A stretch of DNA of 7,011 bases from Ruminiclostridium sp. (lineage in GTDB: Bacteria > Bacillota_A > Clostridia > Oscillospirales > Ruminococcaceae). The stretch covers positions 1-7,011 of the forward strand of contig JAFZOA010000182.1 in NCBI GenBank assembly GCA_017550775.1, in the 5' to 3' direction. This document shows, one piece after another, positions 1-6,417 of the stretch; the stretch's first letter is position 1; the number at the start of each line of letters is the position of its first letter. The translations under genes were made by a program, and so were the position numbers. Below the pieces are notes generated by a model. The model saw only the letters and a program-made list of their open reading frames with translations. It had not been told where the DNA came from and ran no database searches.

Positions 1-797
1 AGCAGTCTCTCATTTACGAGTTCTACAAGCGCTTCTTCCTGATATCCGACGCGGGCGAGGGCGGTATTGAACCTGAACTCCTTGAAAAGATGAACGAGCA
101 GTTCAGGCACATGGATCCTTACTCGGTAAGCAGTACCGGACTGTTGAAGGAGTGGTATGAGGAGGACGAGCCGGACTTCGACCGCTCGAAGATCCAGAAG
201 AACCACCGCCACATATCTCACCTCATGAGCCTGTATCCGGGCGACTTCATCGGACAGAACGAGTTGTTTAGACCCGAGTTTATGAAAGCCGCAATAGCCA
301 CTATGAATGACCGCGGCGACGAATCCACCGGCTGGGCGAGGGCGTACAAGGTGAACCTCTGGGCGAGAACGGGCGACGGAGATAGGACGTACAAGCTGCT
401 GCGAGGACTGCTTACCGACTGCACATACCCGAACCTGTGGGACTTCCACCCGCCGTTCCAGATCGACGGAAACTTCGGCGGAAGTGCGGGAATAGCTGAG
501 ATGCTGCTGCAAAGTCACATGTTTATACGGGTGCTTCCGGCGATACCGGAAAGGTGGTCTGACGGAGAATTCAGCGGTCTTTGTGCGCGCGGGGGCTTCG
601 AGGTCTCGGCAAAGTGGCGTGACAGGAAGCCGACAGAAATACGCATAAAGTCGCTTGCCGGTACCAAAGCACTTATATTCACGGAGCTTTCAGGAGTTGA
701 GTGTGACGGAGAGGCGGTAGAGTTTGAAGTCTGCGCATCACCGGAAAGGCATATTAAGTTCCCGACGGAAAAGGGAAAGACCTATATCATAAGCTGA
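1..797 (+). CDS. GH95 family alpha-L-fucosidase / alpha-L-galactosidase, C-terminal part (5' end outside window)
   Basis: This is the last 264 codons of a glycoside hydrolase of family 95, which removes terminal alpha-L-fucose (typically alpha-1,2-linked to galactose) or alpha-L-galactose by an inverting mechanism. The frame is open from base 3 to the TGA at 795-797; an internal ATG at 90 is not the real start because homologous sequence continues upstream of it. Family hallmarks seen: LKEWYEEDEP (about 147-176), HRHISHL and LYPG (about 210-240), STGWARAYKVNLWAR (about 324-368), and HPPFQIDGNFGGSAGI (about 450-497). The Asp of DGNFGG (465-467) fits the catalytic-base Asp of this family, such as Asp766 of Bifidobacterium AfcA. 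Full enzymes are about 750-800 residues, so the N-terminal domain, the catalytic Glu and the paired Asn residues lie outside the window. Whether the protein is secreted cannot be judged. The GH2 gene 70 bases downstream is probably co-transcribed. Family assignment is firm; fucose versus L-galactose specificity is open. Confidence 0.93.
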   Translation, partial: QSLIYEFYKRFFLISDAGEGGIEPELLEKMNEQFRHMDPYSVSSTGLLKEWYEEDEPDFDRSKIQKNHRHISHLMSLYPGDFIGQNELFRPEFMKAAIATMNDRGDESTGWARAYKVNLWARTGDGDRTYKLLRGLLTDCTYPNLWDFHPPFQIDGNFGGSAGIAEMLLQSHMFIRVLPAIPERWSDGEFSGLCARGGFEVSAKWRDRKPTEIRIKSLAGTKALIFTELSGVECDGEAVEFEVCASPERHIKFPTEKGKTYIIS

Positions 798-851
798 GTT
801 TTGACTGTTTCCCGGAGCAGACGGGGGACAGATTATAAAATAAAGACGGAA

Positions 852-859
852 AGAAAGGG
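852..859 (+). promoter_or_regulatory. Ribosome binding site of the GH2 gene
   Basis: The purine-rich stretch AGAAAGGG ends 8 bases before the ATG at 868. It has the same form as the AGAAAGG sites before the PHP and ROK genes in this window and supports 868 as the GH2 start. I found no -35/-10 pair with acceptable spacing in the 70-base gap from 798 to 867, so the gene is probably read from the GH95 promoter upstream. Confidence 0.7.
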
Positions 860-867
860 ATATTCTT

Positions 868-3800
868 ATGTCGGAAAAGCTTTTTAACGATAACTGGAGC
901 TTCATGCTCAAAGAAGTCGGGTCGGAGCTGTCGGACGCGCTCGCGGAGAAAGACTGGCACGAAGTGGAAGTGCCGCACGACTGGCTTATCGGCGATACAG
1001 CCAACCTCTACAAGTCCGGCGACGGCTGGTACAGAAAGACGCTCACGGTGGATAAGCTGTCGGAGAATGACGTGTATATCCTGCGCTTTGACGGCGTGTA
1101 TATGGACAGCACAGTTTATGTGAACGGAGACGAAGCCGGCGGAAGATGCTACGGCTACTCCTGCTTCTCCCTCGACATCACAGATAAGCTGCGCGAGGGC
1201 GTGAACGATATATATGTGAGAGTACGGTATCAGTCTCCTAACTCCCGCTGGTATTCCGGCGCGGGTATCTACAGGAGCGTTTATCTGCGGCACACGAACA
1301 GGCTCCATATATCGGAGAACGGAGTGTACATCTCCGCCCGCAAATACGATGAGAATAACAAGTGGATAGTCATAATCGAGACTAAGAGCGCCGGCGGAGA
1401 CTGTGTGGTACGTCACCGCGTATTTGACGGCAGAAACAGGAAATGTGCGGAGGTCACCTGTAAGCAGGTAGGCGGAGAGTCGCGTTCTGCGTTCTACGCG
1501 GTCAACCCGGAAAGCTGGGATACAGACTCGCCGGTATCATACAGAATGGTGAGCGAGATAGTAAAGGACGGGGAAGTGCTCGACAGCGTTACCAACGTGT
1601 TCGGTTTCCGCACGACCGAGTTTGACCCCGACAACGGCTTCCTGCTCAACGGAAGGAAAATGAAGCTCCACGGCGTTTGTATGCACCACGACCTCGGAGC
1701 GCTCGGAGCGGCGGTGAACAGAAACGCGATAAAACGTCAGCTTAAGATACTGAAAAGCTACGGCGTGAACGCGGTAAGGACTTCTCACAATATGCCCGCG
1801 CGTGAGCTTATCGACCTGTGTACCGAAATGGGCATCCTTGTGGACAGCGAGTGTTTCGATATGTGGGAGTGTCCCAAGACCGAGTTCGACTATGCCCGCT
1901 TCTTCAAGGAACACTACGCCGAGGATGTAGAGAGCTGGGTCACCCGCGACCGCAACGCGCCCTGCGTCATAATGTGGAGCATCGGCAACGAGATATTCGA
2001 CACCCACAAGGACGAGCACGGTCAGGAGATTGCGGCAGCACTTATGCACGAGGTCACAAAGCATGACAAGTACGGCAACGCGGTCTGCACTATAGGCTCC
2101 AACTATATGCGCTGGATCAACGCCCAGAAAGTCGCGGATCACCTTAAGATCGCAGGGTACAACTACTCTGAGGACCTTTACGACGGACATCACGAGGCAT
2201 ACCCCGACTGGTTCATCTACGGGAGCGAGACCGCTTCCACCGTGCGCTCGCGCGGTATCTACCATTTTCCCGCGGACGAGAATATCCTTACTCACGAGGA
2301 TATGCAGTGTTCGGACTACGGAAACAGCGTAGTCGGCTGGGGCAAGGCGAGCGAGAAGGCGATAATCGACGACCGTGACAGACCGTTTGTAGGCGGTCAG
2401 TTTGTCTGGACGGGCTTTGACTACATCGGAGAGCCTACTCCGTATACCACAAAGAATTCTTACTTCGGTATAGTTGACACAGCCGGATTCCCGAAAGACT
2501 CATACTATCTGTACAAAGCGGCATGGGCGGGAAGAAATGCCGAGCCGTTCGTACACATTTTCCCGTACTGGGATTTCAACATCGGCGAGGACATCGCCGT
2601 CCGTACCTACTCTAACATGCCCGATGTGGAGATCAGGTACAACGGGCGCAGCATGGGAAAACAGCACATTGACTTTGAACACGGAGACAAATACTACTGT
2701 GAGTGGACGCTTCGTTACCGAAAGGGTTCTATCACTGCGGTTGCGTATGACGAGAACGGAAAGGAAGCCGCAACAGACACGATCTGCTCGTTCGGCGACC
2801 CCGAGAGCATTGACGCTATCCCGGACAAATATCTGATGCGCGCAGACGGACGCGACCTCATCTTCATTGAGATCAATGTTGTGGACAACAACGGTATCGT
2901 GGTCGCAAACGCAAGGAACCGTGTAAGAGTGACCGTTGAGGGCGCAGCACGTCTTGTCGGACTTGACAACGGCGACAGCACCGACTATGACAGCTACAAG
3001 GGCGATAACCGCCGTCTGTTCGGCGGAAAGCTGCTCGCGATAATTCAGTCTACGCTCGAAGCGGGCGAAGTCACCGTGAGCGTCAAGAGCGACGGGCTCT
3101 GGGGCAAGGAGCTGGTGTTCACGTCGCTTGAGACCGAAGAGAAAACAGAAGGAGTATCTGTCGTTTCCGACTACTACCCGAAAGTCTCCAGACCTTACAT
3201 TCCAGAGACTCCGCTGCGGAAAATAGAACTGTACGCGACGAGAAGCGTTCTTGAGCCCGACGCTCCGGCTGCGGGGATAACCGCCCGCTGCTTCCCGGAT
3301 AACGCCGATTACAGAGATATAGAGTTCAGCTGTATCCTCCCGAACGGCGCGAAAATAGGACTTTCAGAGATCGAGAAGACCGATTACGGAGCGAAGATCA
3401 CCGGCAAGGGCGACGGTACTTATGTTATACGTGCGAGCTGCCGAAACGGTACCGATCTCCCGCAGATATACTCCGAGATACACATGCAGAATACCGGCTT
3501 CGGAAGTCTTGTGCTTGACCCCTACACGTTCATTTCTCCCGCTGTTGCTTCGTGCAGCAGCAGACCGTTGAAGCTTATCGAGCGCGGTGCGGTACACACA
3601 GATAATGACCGTCTCGTGGTAGGTTATAAGAATGTCGGTTTCGGAAGCGGCGGAACTGATATCATAAAGCTTCACTGCGGTCTTACCGAAAGCGCGGAGT
3701 CGGAAATCGAGCTGTGGCTCGGCGATCCGGATGAGATCGGCTCTGAGCTTGTGTCCACACTGGCGTTTAAAAACAACGGGCGCTGGGACGGCTTCGAGCC

Positions 3801-4269
3801 GCAGGAGTTCAGGCTCCCGAAGCGGCTTCGCGATACATCGGATATCTCTCTCGTGTTCAGCAGCAGACTTATTTTCGGCGGCTTTGAGTTCATAGCGGTC
3901 AACCGCGCATTTGATAAGATCTACGCCGCGGACAATGACGATATTTACGGCGATCTCTACCACATCACCGGTCTCCAGATCACAGATATCGGGAACAACG
4001 TTGTCATCACCTACAAAGGGCTTGACTTCGGCGAGGACGGCACGAATAAGATCACACTCTGCGGCAAGACACCGAATGCGCTCAACTCGATACAGCTTCG
4101 CTACACCGGCGCGGACGGGGTGCAGAATACTCAGCTCATAGAGTTCTCTCAGTGCTATGATTACGCGGAGCAGAGCTTTGCGCTCGAACCGATAACGGGA
4201 ATGAACGATGTTTCGCTTGTGTTCATGCCCGGAAGCAGGTTTGACCTTGACTGGTTCAGATTTGAATAA
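868..4269 (+). CDS. GH2 family glycosidase (beta-galactosidase type) with two C-terminal CBM6-like modules
   Basis: This retaining glycoside hydrolase of family 2 (1133 residues) probably releases terminal beta-linked galactose or a related sugar. Domain order: jelly-roll sugar-binding domain (about 1-160), Ig-like domain (about 165-255), TIM barrel (about 260-555), DUF4982-like domain (about 560-640), Ig-like domain with ADGRDLIFIEI (about 645-755), another Ig/BIG2-like domain (about 772-880), then two CBM6-like modules (about 905-1010 and 1035-1133). Catalytic features are intact: HGVCMHHD, VRTSH, the acid/base Glu375 in WSIGNE, the probable nucleophile Glu454 in GSETAS, and QFVWTGFDY from 511. 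The last module ends in FDLDWFRF, typical of CBM6. No signal peptide or sorting signal is visible at the N-terminus, which starts directly with FNDNWSF, so a cytoplasmic enzyme is inferred. The start has a good ribosome binding site. It follows GH95 by 70 bases and is followed by a terminator. The substrate is not fixed by sequence; beta-glucuronidase or beta-mannosidase activity is less likely from the motif context. Confidence 0.93.
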   Translation: MSEKLFNDNWSFMLKEVGSELSDALAEKDWHEVEVPHDWLIGDTANLYKSGDGWYRKTLTVDKLSENDVYILRFDGVYMDSTVYVNGDEAGGRCYGYSCFSLDITDKLREGVNDIYVRVRYQSPNSRWYSGAGIYRSVYLRHTNRLHISENGVYISARKYDENNKWIVIIETKSAGGDCVVRHRVFDGRNRKCAEVTCKQVGGESRSAFYAVNPESWDTDSPVSYRMVSEIVKDGEVLDSVTNVFGFRTTEFDPDNGFLLNGRKMKLHGVCMHHDLGALGAAVNRNAIKRQLKILKSYGVNAVRTSHNMPARELIDLCTEMGILVDSECFDMWECPKTEFDYARFFKEHYAEDVESWVTRDRNAPCVIMWSIGNEIFDTHKDEHGQEIAAALMHEVTKHDKYGNAVCTIGSNYMRWINAQKVADHLKIAGYNYSEDLYDGHHEAYPDWFIYGSETASTVRSRGIYHFPADENILTHEDMQCSDYGNSVVGWGKASEKAIIDDRDRPFVGGQFVWTGFDYIGEPTPYTTKNSYFGIVDTAGFPKDSYYLYKAAWAGRNAEPFVHIFPYWDFNIGEDIAVRTYSNMPDVEIRYNGRSMGKQHIDFEHGDKYYCEWTLRYRKGSITAVAYDENGKEAATDTICSFGDPESIDAIPDKYLMRADGRDLIFIEINVVDNNGIVVANARNRVRVTVEGAARLVGLDNGDSTDYDSYKGDNRRLFGGKLLAIIQSTLEAGEVTVSVKSDGLWGKELVFTSLETEEKTEGVSVVSDYYPKVSRPYIPETPLRKIELYATRSVLEPDAPAAGITARCFPDNADYRDIEFSCILPNGAKIGLSEIEKTDYGAKITGKGDGTYVIRASCRNGTDLPQIYSEIHMQNTGFGSLVLDPYTFISPAVASCSSRPLKLIERGAVHTDNDRLVVGYKNVGFGSGGTDIIKLHCGLTESAESEIELWLGDPDEIGSELVSTLAFKNNGRWDGFEPQEFRLPKRLRDTSDISLVFSSRLIFGGFEFIAVNRAFDKIYAADNDDIYGDLYHITGLQITDIGNNVVITYKGLDFGEDGTNKITLCGKTPNALNSIQLRYTGADGVQNTQLIEFSQCYDYAEQSFALEPITGMNDVSLVFMPGSRFDLDWFRFE

Positions 4270-4273
4270 TCAG

Positions 4274-4309
4274 AAATCCCCCCCGACAGTCTATCTGTCG
4301 GGGGGATTT
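4274..4309 (+). terminator. Rho-independent terminator after the GH2 gene
   Basis: Five bases after the GH2 stop codon lies an inverted repeat. CCCCCCGACAG (4279-4289) pairs perfectly with CTGTCGGGGGG (4295-4305) around a 5-base loop, and after one bulged C (4278) the stem extends by four A/T pairs (AAAT 4274-4277 with ATTT 4306-4309). The stem is very stable, but the T tract after it (ATTTACATCTT) is weak. It ends the GH95-GH2 transcription unit. Confidence 0.85.
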
Positions 4310-4355
4310 ACATCTTGTCATAAAAGTATGTTTAGTCGTTAACAAGACTATTCAA

Positions 4356-4367
4356 GTACCGTGGTAC
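4356..4367. repeat. Short palindrome GTACC-GT-GGTAC
   Basis: Two perfect 5-base arms separated by two bases. It could be a protein-binding half-site pair or the tip of a small hairpin. It lies 47 bases beyond the GH2 terminator and about 240 bases upstream of the hprK promoter, so no target gene is obvious. A chance occurrence is possible. Confidence 0.3.
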
Positions 4368-4432
4368 AGTAACGGGTCCATGCGTCTATGATATTGCTGC
4401 GCAAATCCGCTGGCGCGAACCCCGGCAGGTGC

Positions 4433-4469
4433 AGGGCAGAGCCTTTCGAGGGTCAAGGGGCAGAGCCTC
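4433..4469. repeat. Paired GGGCAGAGCCT repeat, probable copy of a dispersed intergenic element
   Basis: The 11-base word GGGCAGAGCCT occurs at 4434-4444 and 4458-4468, exactly 24 bases apart. Each copy can fold into a small hairpin around an AGA loop: AGGGC 4433-4437 with GCCTT 4441-4445, and GGGGC 4457-4461 with GCCTC 4465-4469, both with one G-T pair. Similar GGGGCAGAGCCCC-like words are common between genes in Ruminococcus-like genomes, as I recall. The block is richer in G+C than its surroundings. Its function is unknown; it may be a mobile or structural repeat, or part of a small RNA. Confidence 0.55.
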
Positions 4470-4505
4470 AAGTCTTTGTGATCTGTAACTTCCTTGACAA
4501 TTTGT

Positions 4506-4540
4506 GATCCCCCGTGAAAAACGGGGGATCGTATTATTAT
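4506..4540 (+). terminator. Stand-alone terminator-like hairpin
   Basis: GATCCCCCGT (4506-4515) and ACGGGGGATC (4521-4530) form a perfect 10-bp stem with a GAAAA loop, followed by the moderately T-rich GTATTATTAT. On the opposite strand no T-rich tail follows, so + strand termination is favoured. No gene lies directly upstream: the previous stop codon is about 240 bases away and already has its own terminator. It may be a back-up terminator for the GH2 unit or the end of a short non-coding transcript. It insulates the hprK promoter about 65 bases downstream. Confidence 0.7.
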
Positions 4541-4603
4541 GCGGCTTGAAGGTGTTTGTTTTATACCAACAAAAAATATTTTGACGAAAATCGCAAAAAA
4601 CAA

Positions 4604-4632
4604 TTGCAAAACGCGCGGAAGTATAGTATAAT
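4604..4632 (+). promoter_or_regulatory. Sigma-A-type promoter of the hprK operon
   Basis: A -35 box TTGCAA (4604-4609) and a perfect -10 box TATAAT (4627-4632) are separated by the ideal 17 bases, in an AT-rich stretch (about 4555-4640) that stands out from the surrounding sequence. Transcription would start near 4638-4640, giving a leader of about 50 bases before the hprK ATG. The A-rich DNA just upstream (4571-4600) could act as an UP-type element. Confidence 0.8.
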
Positions 4633-4638
4633 ATATCT

Positions 4639-4657
4639 GTATGCAGTTATCGCATAC
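4639..4657 (+). promoter_or_regulatory. Inverted repeat at the predicted hprK transcript start
   Basis: GTATGC (4639-4644) and GCATAC (4652-4657) are perfect arms around a 7-base spacer, starting six bases after the -10 box. As RNA this would be a hairpin at the extreme 5' end of the message, which could protect it from decay. As DNA it is placed where a repressor could block transcription. The sequence does not decide between these. Confidence 0.45.
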
Positions 4658-4672
4658 CCCGTAACAAATCTG

Positions 4673-4680
4673 AAAGGAAA
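4673..4680 (+). promoter_or_regulatory. Ribosome binding site of hprK
   Basis: AAAGGAAA, with its AGGA core at 4675-4678, lies 10 bases before the ATG at 4689 and supports that start. Confidence 0.7.
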
Positions 4681-4688
4681 TTAGATTT

Positions 4689-5645
4689 ATGCCACAGGAA
4701 TTTTCGGTCTCGCTGGACAGGGTCATAAGGGAAAATGAGCTCGAAATGCTTTATTGCCCGAAGAAGCCGGAGGAGATCAGCATATCGAGCAATGATATCA
4801 ACCGACCGGGATTGCAGCTCGGCGGTTTTTACGAATACTTTGACTGTTCCCGCATACAGATACTCGGTAAGTCGGAATATGCGTTCATGGATCATCAGAC
4901 CGAGGAAAAGCGCAGAGAACTGTTTGAAACGCTTTTCTCGAAGAAGCCCCCGGCTGTCGTCATTGCGAGAGGTCTTGACCCGTTCCCGGAGCTTATCCCG
5001 CTGGGCGAGAAGTATGAGGTGTCGGTTCTGCGCAGCCACGACAGCACTTCCGCGTTCATGGCGCGCCTTATCGCTTTCCTGAACCTCAACCTGGCTCCGC
5101 GTATCACCCGCCATGGCGTACTGATTGAGATCTACGGCGAGGGCGTACTTATCCTCGGTGACAGCGGCGTCGGTAAGAGCGAGACTGCGATCGAGCTTGT
5201 AAAGCGCGGTCACAGACTTGTGGCGGACGACGCGGTGGAGATACGCAAGACTTCAAACATCACGCTCGTCGGAAGCTCGCCGGACAACATCAGACACTTC
5301 CTTGAGCTTCGCGGCATCGGTATCATCAATGTCCGTCAGCTCTACGGCATAGGCTCGGTAAAGGTGACCGAGAAGATAGACATGGTGGTAGAGATAGAGC
5401 CGTGGAACCCGGAAAAGGTATATGACCGTATGGGCATGGACAACCACTATATGTCGATACTCGGCGTGAAGGTGCCGTACCTTACAATTCCGGTAAAGCC
5501 CGGAAGAAACCTTGCCGTTATCCTTGAAGTTGCGGCAATGAACAACAGACAGAAGAAAATGGGTTACAACGCGGCGCAGGATCTGCTCGATAACCTCGGG
5601 CTCAGCATGGAAGGCGCGGACACAGTAACCAAGTACGATGTGTAG
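4689..5645 (+). CDS. hprK: HPr kinase/phosphorylase
   Basis: HprK is a cytoplasmic bifunctional enzyme. It phosphorylates HPr (and Crh where present) on Ser46 when glycolytic intermediates are high and removes the phosphate when phosphate is high, which controls carbon catabolite repression through CcpA. At 318 residues it matches the usual 305-320. The N-terminal regulatory domain spans about 1-130. The C-terminal kinase domain has the conserved His142 (RHGVLIE), the Walker A loop GDSGVGKS at 157-164, Asp180-Asp181 in LVADD, the family signature ELRGIGIINV from Glu206, and the highly conserved C-terminal PVKPGRN and AAMNNRQKKMGYNAA. All key residues are present, so both activities are expected. 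It is the first gene of its operon, with its own promoter and ribosome binding site, and a PHP phosphatase gene follows after about 31 bases. HPr itself is not in the window. I see nothing aberrant in it. Confidence 0.97.
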   Translation: MPQEFSVSLDRVIRENELEMLYCPKKPEEISISSNDINRPGLQLGGFYEYFDCSRIQILGKSEYAFMDHQTEEKRRELFETLFSKKPPAVVIARGLDPFPELIPLGEKYEVSVLRSHDSTSAFMARLIAFLNLNLAPRITRHGVLIEIYGEGVLILGDSGVGKSETAIELVKRGHRLVADDAVEIRKTSNITLVGSSPDNIRHFLELRGIGIINVRQLYGIGSVKVTEKIDMVVEIEPWNPEKVYDRMGMDNHYMSILGVKVPYLTIPVKPGRNLAVILEVAAMNNRQKKMGYNAAQDLLDNLGLSMEGADTVTKYDV

Positions 5646-5663
5646 ATAATAATACATAACAGA

Positions 5664-5670
5664 AGAAAGG
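5664..5670 (+). promoter_or_regulatory. Ribosome binding site that decides the PHP gene start
   Basis: AGAAAGG ends directly against the ATG at 5671, leaving no spacing, but sits 6 bases before the in-frame ATG at 5677. The second ATG is therefore the likelier start, and it also gives the MQFIADMHTH beginning that is usual for this family. Confidence 0.7.
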
Positions 5671-5676
5671 ATGCAA

Positions 5677-6417
5677 ATGCAGTTTATAGCAGATATGCAC
5701 ACCCATACCGTAGCTTCCACCCACGCATACAGCACGATCACGGAGAACGCGGTATGGGCGCGCGGACATGAGATAAAGTACCTCGGAATGACCGACCACG
5801 GACCCGCTATGCAGGACGCACCGGATACCTGGCACTTCGAGAATCTCAGGATACTGCCGGATATCATCGAAGGAGTTCGGGTGTTCAGAGGCATTGAAGC
5901 GGACATTCTCGGCACCGACGGAAGCACAGATATCTACCCGGAAAAGGAGAGTATCTACTACGGCATACTCGAATGGGTGAACGTTTCGCTTCACCAGCAG
6001 ACGTTTGCTCCCGCGACCGTTAAAGAGCATACAAAAGCGTACCTGAACGTGCTGAAGAATAAGTATGTTGATGTGATAAGTCACCCGGACGGAAAGAAGT
6101 TTGACTTCGACTTCGACGAGGTAGCGCGAGCCTGTACGGACGGCGGGAGGCTGATAGAGCTGAACGAGTGCAGGCTGGAACGCGGCGGTGAGTCCGTGGA
6201 GCGGTACACGCGAATCCTTGAATGCTGCGCAAAGCATGGAACGCGCATAATAGTAGGCTCGGACGCGCACTTCTATACCCGCATAGGCGCGTTTGAAAAG
6301 GCAGAGAAGCTGCTCACGGAGACCGGCTTCCCGGAAGAACTGGTAATAAACGCCGACGAAGAACGTTTTCTCGGCTACATAAAACAAAGAAAAGAAAGGA
6401 TCGGCAGAAATGTATAA
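5677..6417 (+). CDS. PHP-domain metal-dependent phosphatase (YcdX-like)
   Basis: This is a cytoplasmic hydrolase of the PHP (polymerase and histidinol phosphatase) superfamily, 246 residues from the chosen start, close to the 245 of E. coli YcdX. All metal ligands of the three-metal site are visible: His8 and His10 (DMHTH), His41 (MTDHG), Glu74 (GIEAD), His106 (LHQQ), His136 (SHPD), and Asp196 and His198 (GSDAH). Their spacing closely follows YcdX, so a working phosphatase or phosphoesterase is expected. The substrate is unknown. Proteins of this type are often labelled histidinol phosphatase, but no histidine genes are nearby, and the neighbours (hprK and a ROK sugar kinase) suggest carbon metabolism instead. 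It lies about 31 bases after hprK with no terminator between. Its last 8 bases overlap the start of the ROK gene, which argues for one transcript. An alternative start at 5671 adds two residues. Confidence 0.9.
   Translation: MQFIADMHTHTVASTHAYSTITENAVWARGHEIKYLGMTDHGPAMQDAPDTWHFENLRILPDIIEGVRVFRGIEADILGTDGSTDIYPEKESIYYGILEWVNVSLHQQTFAPATVKEHTKAYLNVLKNKYVDVISHPDGKKFDFDFDEVARACTDGGRLIELNECRLERGGESVERYTRILECCAKHGTRIIVGSDAHFYTRIGAFEKAEKLLTETGFPEELVINADEERFLGYIKQRKERIGRNV
6393..6400 (+). promoter_or_regulatory. Ribosome binding site of the ROK kinase gene, inside the PHP coding region
   Basis: AGAAAGGA lies 9 bases before the ATG at 6410 and is part of the last codons of the PHP gene. It supports the overlapping start and translational coupling. 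Confidence 0.7.

Larger units (their letters stand above)
4310..4505. other. Non-coding spacer between two terminator hairpins
   Basis: About 195 bases between the GH2 terminator and a second hairpin, with no credible gene on either strand. Near its left end are a weak dyad (TAGTC 4333-4337 with GACTA 4346-4350) and a compact palindrome GTACCGTGGTAC (4356-4367). A G+C-rich block follows from about 4398 to 4472 and contains the paired GGGCAGAGCCT repeat. A 9-base direct repeat TTTGTGATC occurs at 4475-4483 and 4501-4509. A perfect TTGACA at 4494-4499 has no -10 box at suitable distance. I found no known riboswitch or structured RNA family here. Confidence 0.6.

Noticed and set aside
801..839. 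Possible promoter between GH95 and GH2: TTGACT at 801-806 and TATAAA at 834-839
   Set aside because: The spacing is 27 bases, far from the usual 16-18, and neither box has a partner at proper distance. Co-transcription with GH95 is simpler.
1537..2295. Open frame on the - strand opposite the GH2 catalytic barrel, about 250 codons
   Set aside because: It lies entirely within the best-conserved part of the GH2 gene, has no family motifs, and looks like a shadow frame. The same applies to the - strand frames at 787-1416 and 3364-3963.
4434..4468. The paired 11-base repeat as a CRISPR fragment
   Set aside because: There are only two copies, the repeat is much shorter than CRISPR repeats, the spacer is 13 bases, and no cas gene is present.
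4475..4509. Direct repeat TTTGTGATC at 4475-4483 and 4501-4509 as a target-site duplication
   Set aside because: Only 17 bases lie between the copies, too few for an insertion element, and one 9-base match in a 400-base region can arise by chance.
4494..4537. Perfect TTGACA at 4494-4499 and TATTAT at 4532-4537 flanking the second hairpin
   Set aside because: The spacing is 32 bases, so they cannot form one promoter. The T-rich TATTAT is better explained as the tail of the terminator.
4352..4726. Open frame on the - strand across the intergenic region, 124 codons
   Set aside because: It would start inside hprK and run back through the hprK promoter, the terminator hairpin and the repeat block. 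Its composition is not protein-like and I recognise no domain.
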